In this document: positions 54,941 to 63,561 of the stretch, in pieces
Layout: each line of letters begins with the position of its first letter
Numbering within the stretch: position 1 is the stretch's first letter
Assembly (NCBI GenBank): GCA_963799085.1
Contig: CAWCWA010000011.1
Location: 1 to 64,000 of the forward strand
DNA length: 64,000 nt
Origin: AP-15 sp963799085
Lineage (GTDB): Bacteria > Pseudomonadota > Alphaproteobacteria > ATCC43930 > CGMCC-115725
Direction: 5' to 3'
The notes under the pieces: generated by a model
Database searches by the model: none
Seen by the model: the letters and a program-made list of their open reading frames with translations, nothing else
What the model was told of the DNA's origin: nothing
Program-made: the position numbers and the translations under genes

Positions 54941-56014
54941 TCAGCCGAACGGGCTGATCCGCTGGCCCCGCAGGCGGTGGTAGAACTTGGCTGCCTCGCG
55001 CTCGAGCCCGTAGCCGAGCCCGCGCAGCGAGCGGGTGTTGAACGCCCGAATCCCCCAGCGCTCGCGCCGCCTGGGTAGCCATAACTTCTTGTAGGGATCG
55101 TCGCCGAGGCCGAGCGTGATCTCGCGCGGCCGGTCCTCGCAGAGCGATCGTTCGATCATCTCCATGGTCAGCAAGGTGCCGAGCGACAGACCGTCGAAGC
55201 GTTTGTCGTGCGCGAGCTTGTGGATGACCGCACTGCCGCGCCACAGGGTCCACAACTGCGCCGCCGCGGGACGGCCGTCGATATAGTAGAGGCCAAGCCG
55301 CAAGGCGCCCAGTTCCGCGGCCCGCCGGATCAGCGCCGGGACAAAACCGGGGTAGGCCTCGGCCGGCTTCCAGCTCTGCGCGTAGACCGTCTGATAGTCG
55401 GCAATCGCCTGTTCGACAGCGCCCACTTCCGAGACGAGAACGCTCGTCAGGCGATGCCCGCGTTCGAGGCGACGACGCTTCCTGCGCCAGGTGTTGCGCA
55501 GATCGGAGGGCCGCGCGGCGAGGTAATCGGCAAAGGAGAGGCCTTGGGTCTCCTCGTACCACGTCCCGAACTGGAAGACGCATTCGACGAGAAACCCGGC
55601 CCGACGCAGGACGCCGAGCGAGGCGGCGTAGCTCGGGTCGGCAGGGTCGAGCGCCGACAGCAGCAGATCGTGCCAGACCGGCCGCTCAGTCTGCATTTTT
55701 GAGAGGATCGCGGCGAGCCCGGCGGTGAGGTCGGCCTCGGGCGGCGCCAGGATTGCATGTTCGGGGCTGTAGATGTCGGCGAGGCTCGACAGACGCCGTC
55801 GGCCGCCCGGTTCGGCGCGGAGCACCAATGCCGCCGCCGAGCCCGGCCGCTCATCCGCGTAGACGCGGATTTCAGACCCCGCGCGCACGCCGTGCCGGGC
55901 CATCAAATCGTACCAGCCCGGCAGTGAAAAGAAGCTGTCGCGTGCGCCATTCTCGAAAATCGCCGCGAGGCCGTCCGGAAGTCGCCGAAAGTCGGGGTTG
56001 CTGTAAACTGGCAT
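54941..56014 (-). CDS. CelD/BcsL-type GNAT acyltransferase
   Basis: The 357-residue protein has the double-GNAT layout of CelD-like (acetyltransf_6) proteins linked to polysaccharide loci. It has FFSLPGWYDLMARHGVRAGS, YLAARPSDLRNTWRRKRRRL, QSWKPAEAYPGFVPALIRRA, GLYYIDGRPAAAQLWTLWRG-SAVIHKLAHD and LGLGDDPYKKLWLPR. Homologues are predicted to acylate polysaccharide intermediates. ATG 56014 (MPVYSNPDF) is the most likely start. The gene is co-directional with ydcF and divergent from the GT4 gene, with only 45 bases between starts. Confidence 0.85.
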   Translation of the reverse strand: MPVYSNPDFRRLPDGLAAIFENGARDSFFSLPGWYDLMARHGVRAGSEIRVYADERPGSAAALVLRAEPGGRRRLSSLADIYSPEHAILAPPEADLTAGLAAILSKMQTERPVWHDLLLSALDPADPSYAASLGVLRRAGFLVECVFQFGTWYEETQGLSFADYLAARPSDLRNTWRRKRRRLERGHRLTSVLVSEVGAVEQAIADYQTVYAQSWKPAEAYPGFVPALIRRAAELGALRLGLYYIDGRPAAAQLWTLWRGSAVIHKLAHDKRFDGLSLGTLLTMEMIERSLCEDRPREITLGLGDDPYKKLWLPRRRERWGIRAFNTRSLRGLGYGLEREAAKFYHRLRGQRISPFG

Positions 56015-56059
56015 CAGGCGGCGCCACAATCGGCGTCCCACACGATCCAGGGCTCGCGG

Positions 56060-57272
56060 GTGCGAATTCTCACCTTCACGACCTTATATCCGAGTGCCGC
56101 GCGGCCCCAACACGGGATCTTTGTCGAGACGCGGTTGCGCAAGCTCGTCGAAAGCGGCGAGGTAGCGGCGCGGGTGGTCGCCCCGTGCCCGTGGTTTCCG
56201 TTCTCCTCCCGACGTTTCGGCCGTTATTCGACGATAGCCCGCACGCCGCTTCAGGAGGTCCGGCACGGGCTCGAAATCGACCATCCGCGCTATCCGTTGC
56301 TACCGAAGATCGGCATGAGCACGGCCCCGCTGGGCCTCTACGCCGCGATGCTGCCGCTCCTGCGCCGCCGGATTCGCGCGGGCCAGGATTTCGAGCTGAT
56401 CGACGCGCATTATTTCTATCCGGACGGAGTTGCCGCAGTGTTGCTCGGGCGCGCTCTCGGCCGTCCGGTCGTGGTCACGGCGCGCGGCGACGATCTCGAC
56501 CTGATCGCGACGTATCGGATGCCGCGGCGCTGGATCCGCTGGGCAGCCGCGCGAGCCGATGGGTTGATCACAGTGTCGAGCGGGCTGCGGCGGCGGTTGA
56601 CAACACTCGGGATCGCGGCCGAGCGCGTGCGGGTGTTGCGCAACGGCGTCGATCTCGAGCTCTTCCGTCCGGCCGATCGGCGCGCGGCGCGAGAGGACCT
56701 GGGCCTCAGCCGGCCCACCCTGCTCGCGGTCGCCAATCTCGTTCCCAAGAAACGACATCGCCTGATGGTCGAGACGTTGGCGCTCCTGCCGGATGTCGAT
56801 CTCGTCATTGTCGGCGACGGGCCGGAGCGGCCGGCGGTCGAAGCGCTCGCGCGGGAGCGCGGCCTGGCCGACCGGGTGCGGCTGATGGGGGCGGTGCCGC
56901 AGGACCGGCTGCCCGCCATCTATAGCGCCGCGGATTCTGCTGCTGCTGCCTTCGTCCCGCGAGGGCTGGCCCAACGTGCTCCTCGAAAGCATGGCCTGCG
57001 GCACCTTCGTCATCGTTTCCGACATCGACGGCATGGCCGACATCGTAACCGCACCCGAGGCCGGGCGGATCGTCGCCGACCTGACGCCCAGCGGGCTCGC
57101 CGCCGTCATTCGCGAGGTTCTCGCCGATCTTCCCGACCGCGGGGCCACGCGCGCCTATGCCGAGCGCTTCGACTGGCAGGAGACGACCCGCGGGCAGATC
57201 GAACTCTTTCGCGAGATCGTCGGGGACCGGCAGACCGCGAGCGGCGGGCATCAGCGCAGGAGGCGGGCGTAG
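56060..57272 (+). pseudogene. Glycosyltransferase family 4, one-base frameshift
   Basis: The start is GTG 56060, reading RILTFTTLYPSAARPQHGIF. The acceptor half has VVAPCPWFPF, LIDAHYFYPDGVAAVLLGRA and VVTARGDDLDLI. The donor half has VLRNGVDLELFRP, LLAVANLVPKKRH and VIVGDGPERP. After LPAIYSAAD one extra T near 56936 shifts the frame to LLLLPSSREGWPNVLLESMA-CGT, which holds the E-x7-E retaining-GT motif, and ends at 57272. Corrected length is about 403 residues. It transfers a sugar from a nucleotide donor to a polysaccharide precursor. Its 3' end overlaps the convergent GT4 gene by 22 bases. Confidence 0.88.
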
Positions 57273-58451
57273 ATGTCGGCGTAACGCGCGACGCTCTGCC
57301 GCCAATTGCGCTCGCTGTCGACAAAGGCCGTCGCATTCGCCCGAATGCGCGGCCAGGACGCGCGATCGTCGAGCGCGGCGAGAACGCCTTCGGCGAGAAG
57401 GCGCGGGTCGTCGGGCGCGAAGAGATACCCGGTATGCCGGTCGCGGATCAGCTCGCGATGGCCGCCGACCGCCGAGGCGACAACGATGCGCTCCTGCGCC
57501 ATCGCTTCGAGCGGCTTCAGCGGGGTCACCAATTCGGTCAGCCGCAGCGAGAGGCGGGGAAAGACGAACAGATCGGCGAGATCGTAGTAGCGCGGCACCT
57601 CTTCATGTGGGACGCGGCCGGCAAAGACGACGGTCTCGCCGAGGTCGAGCCGTTGCGCGAGGTCGCGCAGCCGGGCCTCTTCCGTCCCGCCGCCGACGAG
57701 CAGAATGGCGATCGGGGCACGTTGCCGCAATTCGGGTGCGGCCTGCAGCAGCAGATGCAGCCCCTCATAGGAGTAGAACGATCCGAAAAAGGCGAGTACG
57801 GTCTTGCCCGCGAGCCCGAGGCGCGCCGCCAGCGCCGGGTCCGGCGCGCCCGCTCCGGCGAAGGCGCCGCGGTCGACGGCGTTCGGAATGACCGTGATCT
57901 TGCCGGCTGGAACGCCGCGGCCGATCATCTCCTGGCGCAGGCCTTCACAGATTGTCGTTACCGCGTCGGCGCGGCGCAGGGCGCGCGATTCGATCGCCCG
58001 CGTCATACGGTAGCGCAAACCGCCCTCGCCCCCTCCCGAATGGCTCGCCGCCGCGTCCTCCCACAACGCGCGGACCTCATAGACAACCGGGAGCCGATGC
58101 CGCCGTCCGGCGCGGATCGCCGCCATCGCGTTCAGCACCGGCGAATGCGCATGTAGGATGTCGGGCCGCGCCTCGGCGACAACCTCGTCGAGTTCGGCAG
58201 TCGAGATCGCCGACGATCGCCAGTTCGCGCAGCCACGGAAGCCGGGATGCCAGCCCGCGGCGGCGCGGCGTGCGCAGGAATTCCCAGTCGCCGATCCGTT
58301 CGCGCAACGGTCCGGGTGCGGTGTGCTTGCCGCTCGTCAGCAGCACCGGTTCCCAGCCGAGTGCGCGCTCTTGGTTGATGATGCCGAGCGTGCGATAGAC
58401 ATAGCCGCTCTGCAGCGGCAAGGAGTGGTCGAGAATATGCAGAATCCGCAT
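57251..58451 (-). pseudogene. Exosortase-associated-type (TIGR04063-like) GT4 glycosyltransferase, one-base frameshift
   Basis: The N-terminus MRILHILDHSLPLQSGYVYR and LTSGKHTAPGPLRERIGDWE match the Daro_2409-type glycosyltransferases found next to exosortase loci. After ELAIVGDLD the frame shifts near 58200 and continues LHAHSPVLNAMAAIRAGRRH, VYEVRALWEDAAASH, ITVIPNAVDRGAF, LLVGGGTEEARLR and FVFPRLSLRLTELVTPLKPL-EAMA. Corrected length is about 400 residues. No exosortase or PEP-CTERM gene is present in the window, but the CelD-like proteins on both sides belong to the same genomic theme. Confidence 0.85.
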
Positions 58452-58530
58452 CGGCGGCATCGTCGGTCGTTAATCGATCTGCCTTATAGCAGGGTCGGAC
58501 CGCCGAGGTTTGCGTTGCAGCCGCTGAATA

Positions 58531-59676
58531 TTGCTTAACGGAACGCACAAAGATCGAGCCGAGATCGAATTGCGCCGGGAGGCGCTGCCGGCGCTGGCAT
58601 CGCTCGGAGACGAATGGCGGCGGCTGGAAGCCAAGGGGCGCCCCAGCTTCTTCACGTCGTGGCGATGGCTCGGCGCGTGGCTCGGGGCGATCGCGGAACG
58701 GCGGCGGCCGATGCTGCTGCGCGGTTGTGACGCCGGCGGCAGCACCGTCGCGCTGGCGCTGATCGGCGCCCGCCACTACGGGCTCTTCCGCACCCGCGGT
58801 CTCTTCATCAACGAGACCGGCGATCCCCGCTTTGACGCGGCGACCATCGAGCACAACGGGGTTCTGATCAAAGCCGGCTACGAGACGCGGGTCTATACTG
58901 CGTTGATCGACTGGTTCGCCGGGCTCGCGGGCGAGGCGGACGAACTCCATCTGCGCGGCTCGCTGCTGTCGCTGCCGGCAACCGCCGCACAATGCAGCGG
59001 CCTGCTGCGGGCCGAGCGGGCGCTGCCCTCCTATTCGGTCGAACTCGACCGTCTGCGCGACAGCGGCGGCGTCCTCGACCCGATCCTCAGCGCCAATGCG
59101 CGCCAGCAATTGCGCCGGGCGTCGCGCCATTTCGAGCGCTCGGGCGCGCTGCGTGTGGTCGAGGCCGCCTCGACCGGGGAGGCGCTCTCTTTCTTTGCCG
59201 CGCTGAAGCGGCTGCACTGCGCCTCGTGGACGCGGCGAGGCAAGCCGCACGCCTTCGCCGCACCGTTCTTCGAACCGTTTCACCGGCTGCTGATCGAAGG
59301 CAATTTTGCCGCGGGCGGGACGCAGCTCCTCGAAATCCGCGCCGGCGATCGGGTGCTGGGCTATCTCTACAATCTCCGCCTGGGGGACCGCGTCTATGCC
59401 TATCAAAGCGGCTTTGACGACGCCGACCGCCATGAACGGCCGGGTGCGGTCTGCCACGCGATGGCGATCGGCCACGCCTTTGCCGCGGGCGCCAGCGTCT
59501 ACGATTTCATGGCCGGGTGGAACCGGCTGAAGGAAAGCTTTGCCACGCATTGCGAGCCGATGCTGTGGCAGGTCGTCCAGCGCCCGGGTTTGCGCATGCG
59601 CCTCAGGAGCCTGGCGCAGCGCGCGCTCGTCGGCTTGCGGCAGAAAAATCTTGCTCCGGGCGGTGCGAACCGATAG
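58531..59676 (+). CDS. CelD/BcsL-type GNAT acyltransferase (second copy)
   Basis: The 381-residue protein has the CelD/BcsL layout: PSFFTSWRWLGAWLGAI, YGLFRTRGLFINETGDPRFD, SANARQQLRRASRHFERSGA, CASWTRRGKPHAFAAPFFE, RAGDRVLGYLYNLRLGDRVY-AYQSGF and VYDFMAGWNRLKESFATH. It is a diverged relative of the protein at 54941-56014. The start given is TTG; the conserved part begins around IELRREALPAL, so the true start may be slightly different. It is divergent from the GT4 gene and 48 bases upstream of the epimerase gene, likely in one transcript. Confidence 0.85.
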   Translation: MLNGTHKDRAEIELRREALPALASLGDEWRRLEAKGRPSFFTSWRWLGAWLGAIAERRRPMLLRGCDAGGSTVALALIGARHYGLFRTRGLFINETGDPRFDAATIEHNGVLIKAGYETRVYTALIDWFAGLAGEADELHLRGSLLSLPATAAQCSGLLRAERALPSYSVELDRLRDSGGVLDPILSANARQQLRRASRHFERSGALRVVEAASTGEALSFFAALKRLHCASWTRRGKPHAFAAPFFEPFHRLLIEGNFAAGGTQLLEIRAGDRVLGYLYNLRLGDRVYAYQSGFDDADRHERPGAVCHAMAIGHAFAAGASVYDFMAGWNRLKESFATHCEPMLWQVVQRPGLRMRLRSLAQRALVGLRQKNLAPGGANR

Positions 59677-59724
59677 GCAAGGCCGCATTCGGCCACTTCA
59701 GGTTGCATTCGGGGCGCCAGCACG

Positions 59725-60711
59725 ATGTCGATCCTCCTCACCGGCGCCGCCGGGTTCATCGGCTTCCATGTCACCAAGGCTTTGCTGGCGCGCGGCGAGC
59801 AGGTGATCGGCGTCGACAATCTGAACGCGTATTACGATGTGCGGCTGAAGGAGTCGCGGCTGGCCGAACTTGCAACCCGACCCGGCTTTGCCTTCACGCA
59901 GCTCGACATCGCCGACCGCGAGGCGGTCTTCGCCCTCGTCGCGCGCCATAAGGAGCTGCGTGGCATCATCCACCTCGCCGCCCAGGCCGGGGTGCGCTAT
60001 TCGCTCGAAAACCCCTACGCCTATGTCGACGCCAATGTGATGGGAACGCTGGTGATGCTGGAGGCGGCGCGGCGGATCGGCAAGCCAGCCGGGATCGTCT
60101 ACGCTTCATCCTCCTCGGTCTACGGCGCCAATTTGAAGCAGCCGTTCAGCGTCGCCGATCCGGTCGAACAGCCGCTCTCGCTGTACGCCGCGACCAAGCG
60201 CAGCTGCGAACTGATTGCCCAGACCTATGCTCACCTTTATGGGCTGAACGCCACCGGGCTCCGGTTCTTTACGGTATACGGTCCGTGGGGGCGGCCGGAC
60301 ATGGCCTATTACCTGTTCACCCGCGCAATCCTTGCCGGCGAGCCGATCAAGGTCTTCAACAACGGCCGGATGGCGCGGGATTTCACCTATATCGACGATA
60401 TTGTCGCCGGGACGATCGCGGCCTTCGACCGGCTTCCGGCCGCGAGCGCCGACGCGGTCCACCGGATCTACAATCTCGGCAATCACCGGCCAGAGCCGCT
60501 GCTCGATTTCATCGGCGTCCTCGAGGGTCTGCTCGGCCGCACGGCGAAAATGGAGCTGCTGCCGATGCAGCCCGGCGACGTGACCGAAAGCTTCGCCGAT
60601 ATCGACAGCGCGCGGCAAGACCTCGGTTACGAGCCGGCGACGACGATCGAGACCGGGCTCGCCCGGTTCGTCGATTGGTACAAACGCTATTACGGAGCGG
60701 CTGGGGCCTAG
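59725..60711 (+). CDS. NAD-dependent UDP-sugar 4-epimerase (UDP-glucuronate epimerase type)
   Basis: The 328-residue protein is an extended SDR: GAAGFIGFHVTKALLARGE for NAD, VDNLNAYYDVRLKESRLAEL typical of UDP-glucuronate epimerases, HLAAQAGVRYSLENPYAYVD, SSSSVYGAN and the catalytic YAATKRSCEL. It has FFTVYGPWGRPDMAYYLFTR, also typical of that subgroup. It would supply UDP-galacturonate or a related sugar for the polysaccharide made by the neighbouring glycosyltransferases. The frame is intact. It ends four bases into the convergent ABM gene. Confidence 0.92.
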   Translation: MSILLTGAAGFIGFHVTKALLARGEQVIGVDNLNAYYDVRLKESRLAELATRPGFAFTQLDIADREAVFALVARHKELRGIIHLAAQAGVRYSLENPYAYVDANVMGTLVMLEAARRIGKPAGIVYASSSSVYGANLKQPFSVADPVEQPLSLYAATKRSCELIAQTYAHLYGLNATGLRFFTVYGPWGRPDMAYYLFTRAILAGEPIKVFNNGRMARDFTYIDDIVAGTIAAFDRLPAASADAVHRIYNLGNHRPEPLLDFIGVLEGLLGRTAKMELLPMQPGDVTESFADIDSARQDLGYEPATTIETGLARFVDWYKRYYGAAGA

Positions 60712-61394
60712 CGCAGCGCCTGATAGAGCCGCTCGTCGTACAGCGAACCGGAGAGCGGCGTCAGCTCGACGCGAAACTCCTTGGTATGCGCGGCCATCGC
60801 ACTTGATTCCTGCGCCTTTCGGTCGCGCCAGACCTCGACCAGCGTGAAATGGTTCGGCCGGCTGTCCTGCTGCAGGACATCGAAGGCAAGATTGCCCGCG
60901 TCCTTGCGGCCAGCAGCGGCGAGCGTCTTGACGAGCTCGATGGCGCGGTCCTTGTTGGTCGGCACGACATCGACATGGGTCAGAACATAAACCGCGCCGG
61001 CGCCGGGATGCGCGGCGGGCGGCGCCACCGAAAGCGGGCTCGATTGGCGGCTGTCGAACGGGCTGACCAGCAGCGGCTGCACCTGTTTTGCAAAGGCGTC
61101 GGCGGCGGTCGCGTGACCCTCGGCGGCGGCCTTGTCTCGCCAGGCTTCAAGCAGCGCAAAACGGCCCGGTCTGCCGATCTCCTCGAATGCTTCGAAACCG
61201 GCATTGCCGGCGGTGTTGTGGCTGGACGCGACGTACTGTCGGGCAAATGCCGCAGTTTGCGGCGCCGCAGGCGCGCCAACCTCGAAATAGGAGACTATAT
61301 AGAGCGAGGGGTTCACTTGGGCCTCCGCATGCACCGGGCGCAGCGCCGCCAACGCCGAAAGAACGAGGAAGAAAGTCAGACCGGGCAGGCGCAT
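60708..61394 (-). CDS. Exported protein with tandem antibiotic-biosynthesis-monooxygenase (ABM) domains
   Basis: The 228-residue product has a signal peptide (LPGLTFFLVLSALAALRPVH-AEA) and two dimeric-barrel ABM-like domains: LYIVSYFEVGAPAAPQTAAF with FEAFEEIGRPGRFALLEAW, and VYVLTHVDVVPTNKDRAIEL with FDVLQQDSRPNHFTLVEVW. Two domains in one chain mimic the usual homodimer. Periplasmic location is unusual for this family. ATG 61394 is taken as start because it gives the signal peptide; the frame stays open upstream. Function unknown. Confidence 0.8.
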   Translation of the reverse strand: MRLPGLTFFLVLSALAALRPVHAEAQVNPSLYIVSYFEVGAPAAPQTAAFARQYVASSHNTAGNAGFEAFEEIGRPGRFALLEAWRDKAAAEGHATAADAFAKQVQPLLVSPFDSRQSSPLSVAPPAAHPGAGAVYVLTHVDVVPTNKDRAIELVKTLAAAGRKDAGNLAFDVLQQDSRPNHFTLVEVWRDRKAQESSAMAAHTKEFRVELTPLSGSLYDERLYQALR

Positions 61395-61464
61395 CGCGCG
61401 GCTCCGAACGACAGACGACGGCCGCCATCTTAGAGAGCGAACCCTTGCTGATGCAACGCGCGCC

Positions 61465-62637
61465 ATGAGCGGAAAAATTGGGCAGCTCGGCGGCGAACCG
61501 CTGGCGATCTACATCCACTGGCCGTTCTGCGTCTCGAAATGCCCGTATTGCGACTTCAACAGCCATGTCCGCGACAGCGTCGACGCCGCGCGCTGGACCA
61601 AGGCGCTGATCGCCGATCTTGATCATCAGGCGGCACTGCTGTCGGATCGTGCGGTCGGCTCAGTGTTTTTTGGCGGCGGCACGCCCTCGCTGATGCCGCC
61701 CGAGACAGTCGCGGCCTTGTTCGAGCGTGTCTGCCGCTACTGGCCGGCGTCTCCGGATATCGAAGTCACGCTCGAAGCCAATCCGAATTCTGTCGAGGCC
61801 GGGCATTTCCGCGGTTTTGCGGCGGCCGGCGTCAACCGCCTGTCGCTCGGAGTGCAGTCGCTCGATCCGACGGCGCTGCGCTTTCTCGGCCGCGCCCACG
61901 ACCGGGCCGAGGCGATCGCCGCGATCGAACTGGCGCGGGCCAGTTTCCCGCGCTTCTCGTTCGATTTGATCTACGCTCGGCCGGGTCAGAACCTCAACGC
62001 CTGGCAAGCCGAACTCGACGAGGCGCTCGCTCTTGCCGGCGACCACCTCTCGCTTTATCAGCTGACGATCGAGCCGGGCACCCGGTTTGCGACATTGGCG
62101 GTGCGCGGCGAGCTTACAACGCTCGACGAGGAAACGGCTGCGCTGCTTTACGAAGCGACGCAGGATCGTCTGGCCGCGGCCGGTCTGCCCGCCTACGAAA
62201 TCTCGAACCATGCGCGGCTCGGCGCTGAATCGCGGCACAACCTCGCCTATTGGCGCTACCGCGATTATGTCGGCGTCGGCCCCGGCGCGCATGGCCGCCT
62301 GACGCTCGACGGCGTCAAGCACGCCACGCAGCAGCGCCGCAAGCCCGAAGCCTGGCTCGCCGCGGTCGAAACGACCGGAACCGGTCTCGAAGAGATGACG
62401 CCGATCGACCGCGGCGCGATCTTCGAGGAAATGCTGATGATGGGGCTGCGCCTGACCGAAGGCGTCGAGCGCGGGCGGCTGGAGGCAGTCGCGCAGGCAG
62501 ATCTCCAAACCGTCTTCGCCGCGACGTTGCCGCCGCTCGTCGAAGGCGGGTTCTTGACCCTGGACGGCGAGCGCCTCGCCGCGACACCCGCCGGCCGGCA
62601 GCGCCTCAACGCAGTCCTGGCAGCACTGTTACGCTGA
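61465..62637 (+). CDS. HemW, radical SAM haem chaperone
   Basis: The 390-residue protein has the radical SAM cluster motif C22-x3-C26-x2-C29 in HWPFCVSKCPYCDFNSH, FFGGGTPSLMPPE, EVTLEANPNSVE, NRLSLGVQSLDP and DLIYARPGQ. HNLAYWRYRDYVGVGPGAH is the HemW signature, which separates it from HemN; the C-terminal HemN_C helix-turn-helix region follows. HemW hands haem to respiratory enzymes rather than oxidising coproporphyrinogen. The frame is intact and the start ATG follows the divergent ABM gene by 70 bases. Confidence 0.95.
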   Translation: MSGKIGQLGGEPLAIYIHWPFCVSKCPYCDFNSHVRDSVDAARWTKALIADLDHQAALLSDRAVGSVFFGGGTPSLMPPETVAALFERVCRYWPASPDIEVTLEANPNSVEAGHFRGFAAAGVNRLSLGVQSLDPTALRFLGRAHDRAEAIAAIELARASFPRFSFDLIYARPGQNLNAWQAELDEALALAGDHLSLYQLTIEPGTRFATLAVRGELTTLDEETAALLYEATQDRLAAAGLPAYEISNHARLGAESRHNLAYWRYRDYVGVGPGAHGRLTLDGVKHATQQRRKPEAWLAAVETTGTGLEEMTPIDRGAIFEEMLMMGLRLTEGVERGRLEAVAQADLQTVFAATLPPLVEGGFLTLDGERLAATPAGRQRLNAVLAALLR

Positions 62638-62640
62638 GGC

Positions 62641-63561
62641 TCAGGCCGAGCCCGCCGCCGCCTCGCGCATCCGGGCTTCGCGCACGGCGATCGACTGTTC
62701 GCGTCCCATCAGGAGGCGGGCGCGCTCGACGATCGGCACATCGATCATCTTGCCGTCCACGGTGACCGCGCCGATACCCTCGGCCAAAGCCTTGTCGTAG
62801 GCGGCGATGACGCGGCGGGCGTGGTCGAGCTCTGCCGCGCCGGTGCGGAATTCCTCGTTGAGGATCGCCACCTGGCTCGGGTGAATTACCGATGCGCCGA
62901 CAAAACCCAGCCGGCGCGAGCGGCGGATCGTCTCGCGGAAGCCCGCGAGGTCATGGAATTCGGCGACCGTGCCGATGAACCCGAGCGGCATGATGCCAGC
63001 GGCGCGGGCGGCGAAGACCGCCATCTGCTTCGGCATGAAGAGCCCCTCGGCCTCGGGCAGGATGCCGGCGGAGAGGGCGAAATCCTCGGCTCCGAGGTTG
63101 AGGCCGCAAAGCCGCGGATGGGCGCGGGCGATCTCGGCGGTGCGGAAGAACGCCGCCGCGGTCTCGACCATCGCGACGAGCCGCGTCGTCCCGGGCATCA
63201 TGCCGCGCTCGGCCTCGACTTCGTCGATGATCTCGGCGAGGAGACGCACATGCTCGGCGCTGTCGGTCTTGGGCAACGCCAGCGCCGCGACCCCCGGCCC
63301 GACCGCCGCCTCGATGTCGCGCACCGCCAGCCGCAACGGCCGGTTGATGCGGACGACGACATCGGCGCCGCCGCGCGAGACGATCGCCGCGGCTTCGGGC
63401 ACCAGCGCTCGCGCCCGCTCCTTTTCCGAGGCGGCAACGCTGTCTTCGAGATCGAGGATGATGGCGTCGGCGCCGCGCCGCGCGGCACCATCGACAAAGC
63501 GGCGCTGCGTCGCCGGCACGAACAGCAGCGAGCGCCAGACCGGCAGCGGCGCAGCCGTCAT
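62641..63561 (-). CDS. CoA-ester lyase (citrate lyase beta/HpcH-like)
   Basis: The 306-residue protein has the CitE/Mcl pattern: RSLLFVPATQRRFVDGAARR, IILDLEDSVAASEKERAR, VRINRPLRLAVRDIEA, LALPKTDSAEHV, VAMVETAAAFFRTAEIAR and GLNLGAEDFALSAGI. Glu in VAMVET and Asp in AEDF bind Mg. It cleaves acyl-CoA such as malyl- or citramalyl-CoA. The start ATG overlaps the stop of the CoA transferase (ATGA), so they are coupled; together they could process a branched dicarboxylate CoA ester. Convergent with hemW, three bases apart. Confidence 0.9.
   Translation of the reverse strand: MTAAPLPVWRSLLFVPATQRRFVDGAARRGADAIILDLEDSVAASEKERARALVPEAAAIVSRGGADVVVRINRPLRLAVRDIEAAVGPGVAALALPKTDSAEHVRLLAEIIDEVEAERGMMPGTTRLVAMVETAAAFFRTAEIARAHPRLCGLNLGAEDFALSAGILPEAEGLFMPKQMAVFAARAAGIMPLGFIGTVAEFHDLAGFRETIRRSRRLGFVGASVIHPSQVAILNEEFRTGAAELDHARRVIAAYDKALAEGIGAVTVDGKMIDVPIVERARLLMGREQSIAVREARMREAAAGSA

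Noticed and set aside
54126..55583. Long minus-strand frame of 485 codons covering the YdcF region
   Set aside because: It runs past the true YdcF end through the tRNA-side sequence and, at its 5' end, through the CelD-like gene in the wrong frame. The true gene is 54158-54915 with two indels.
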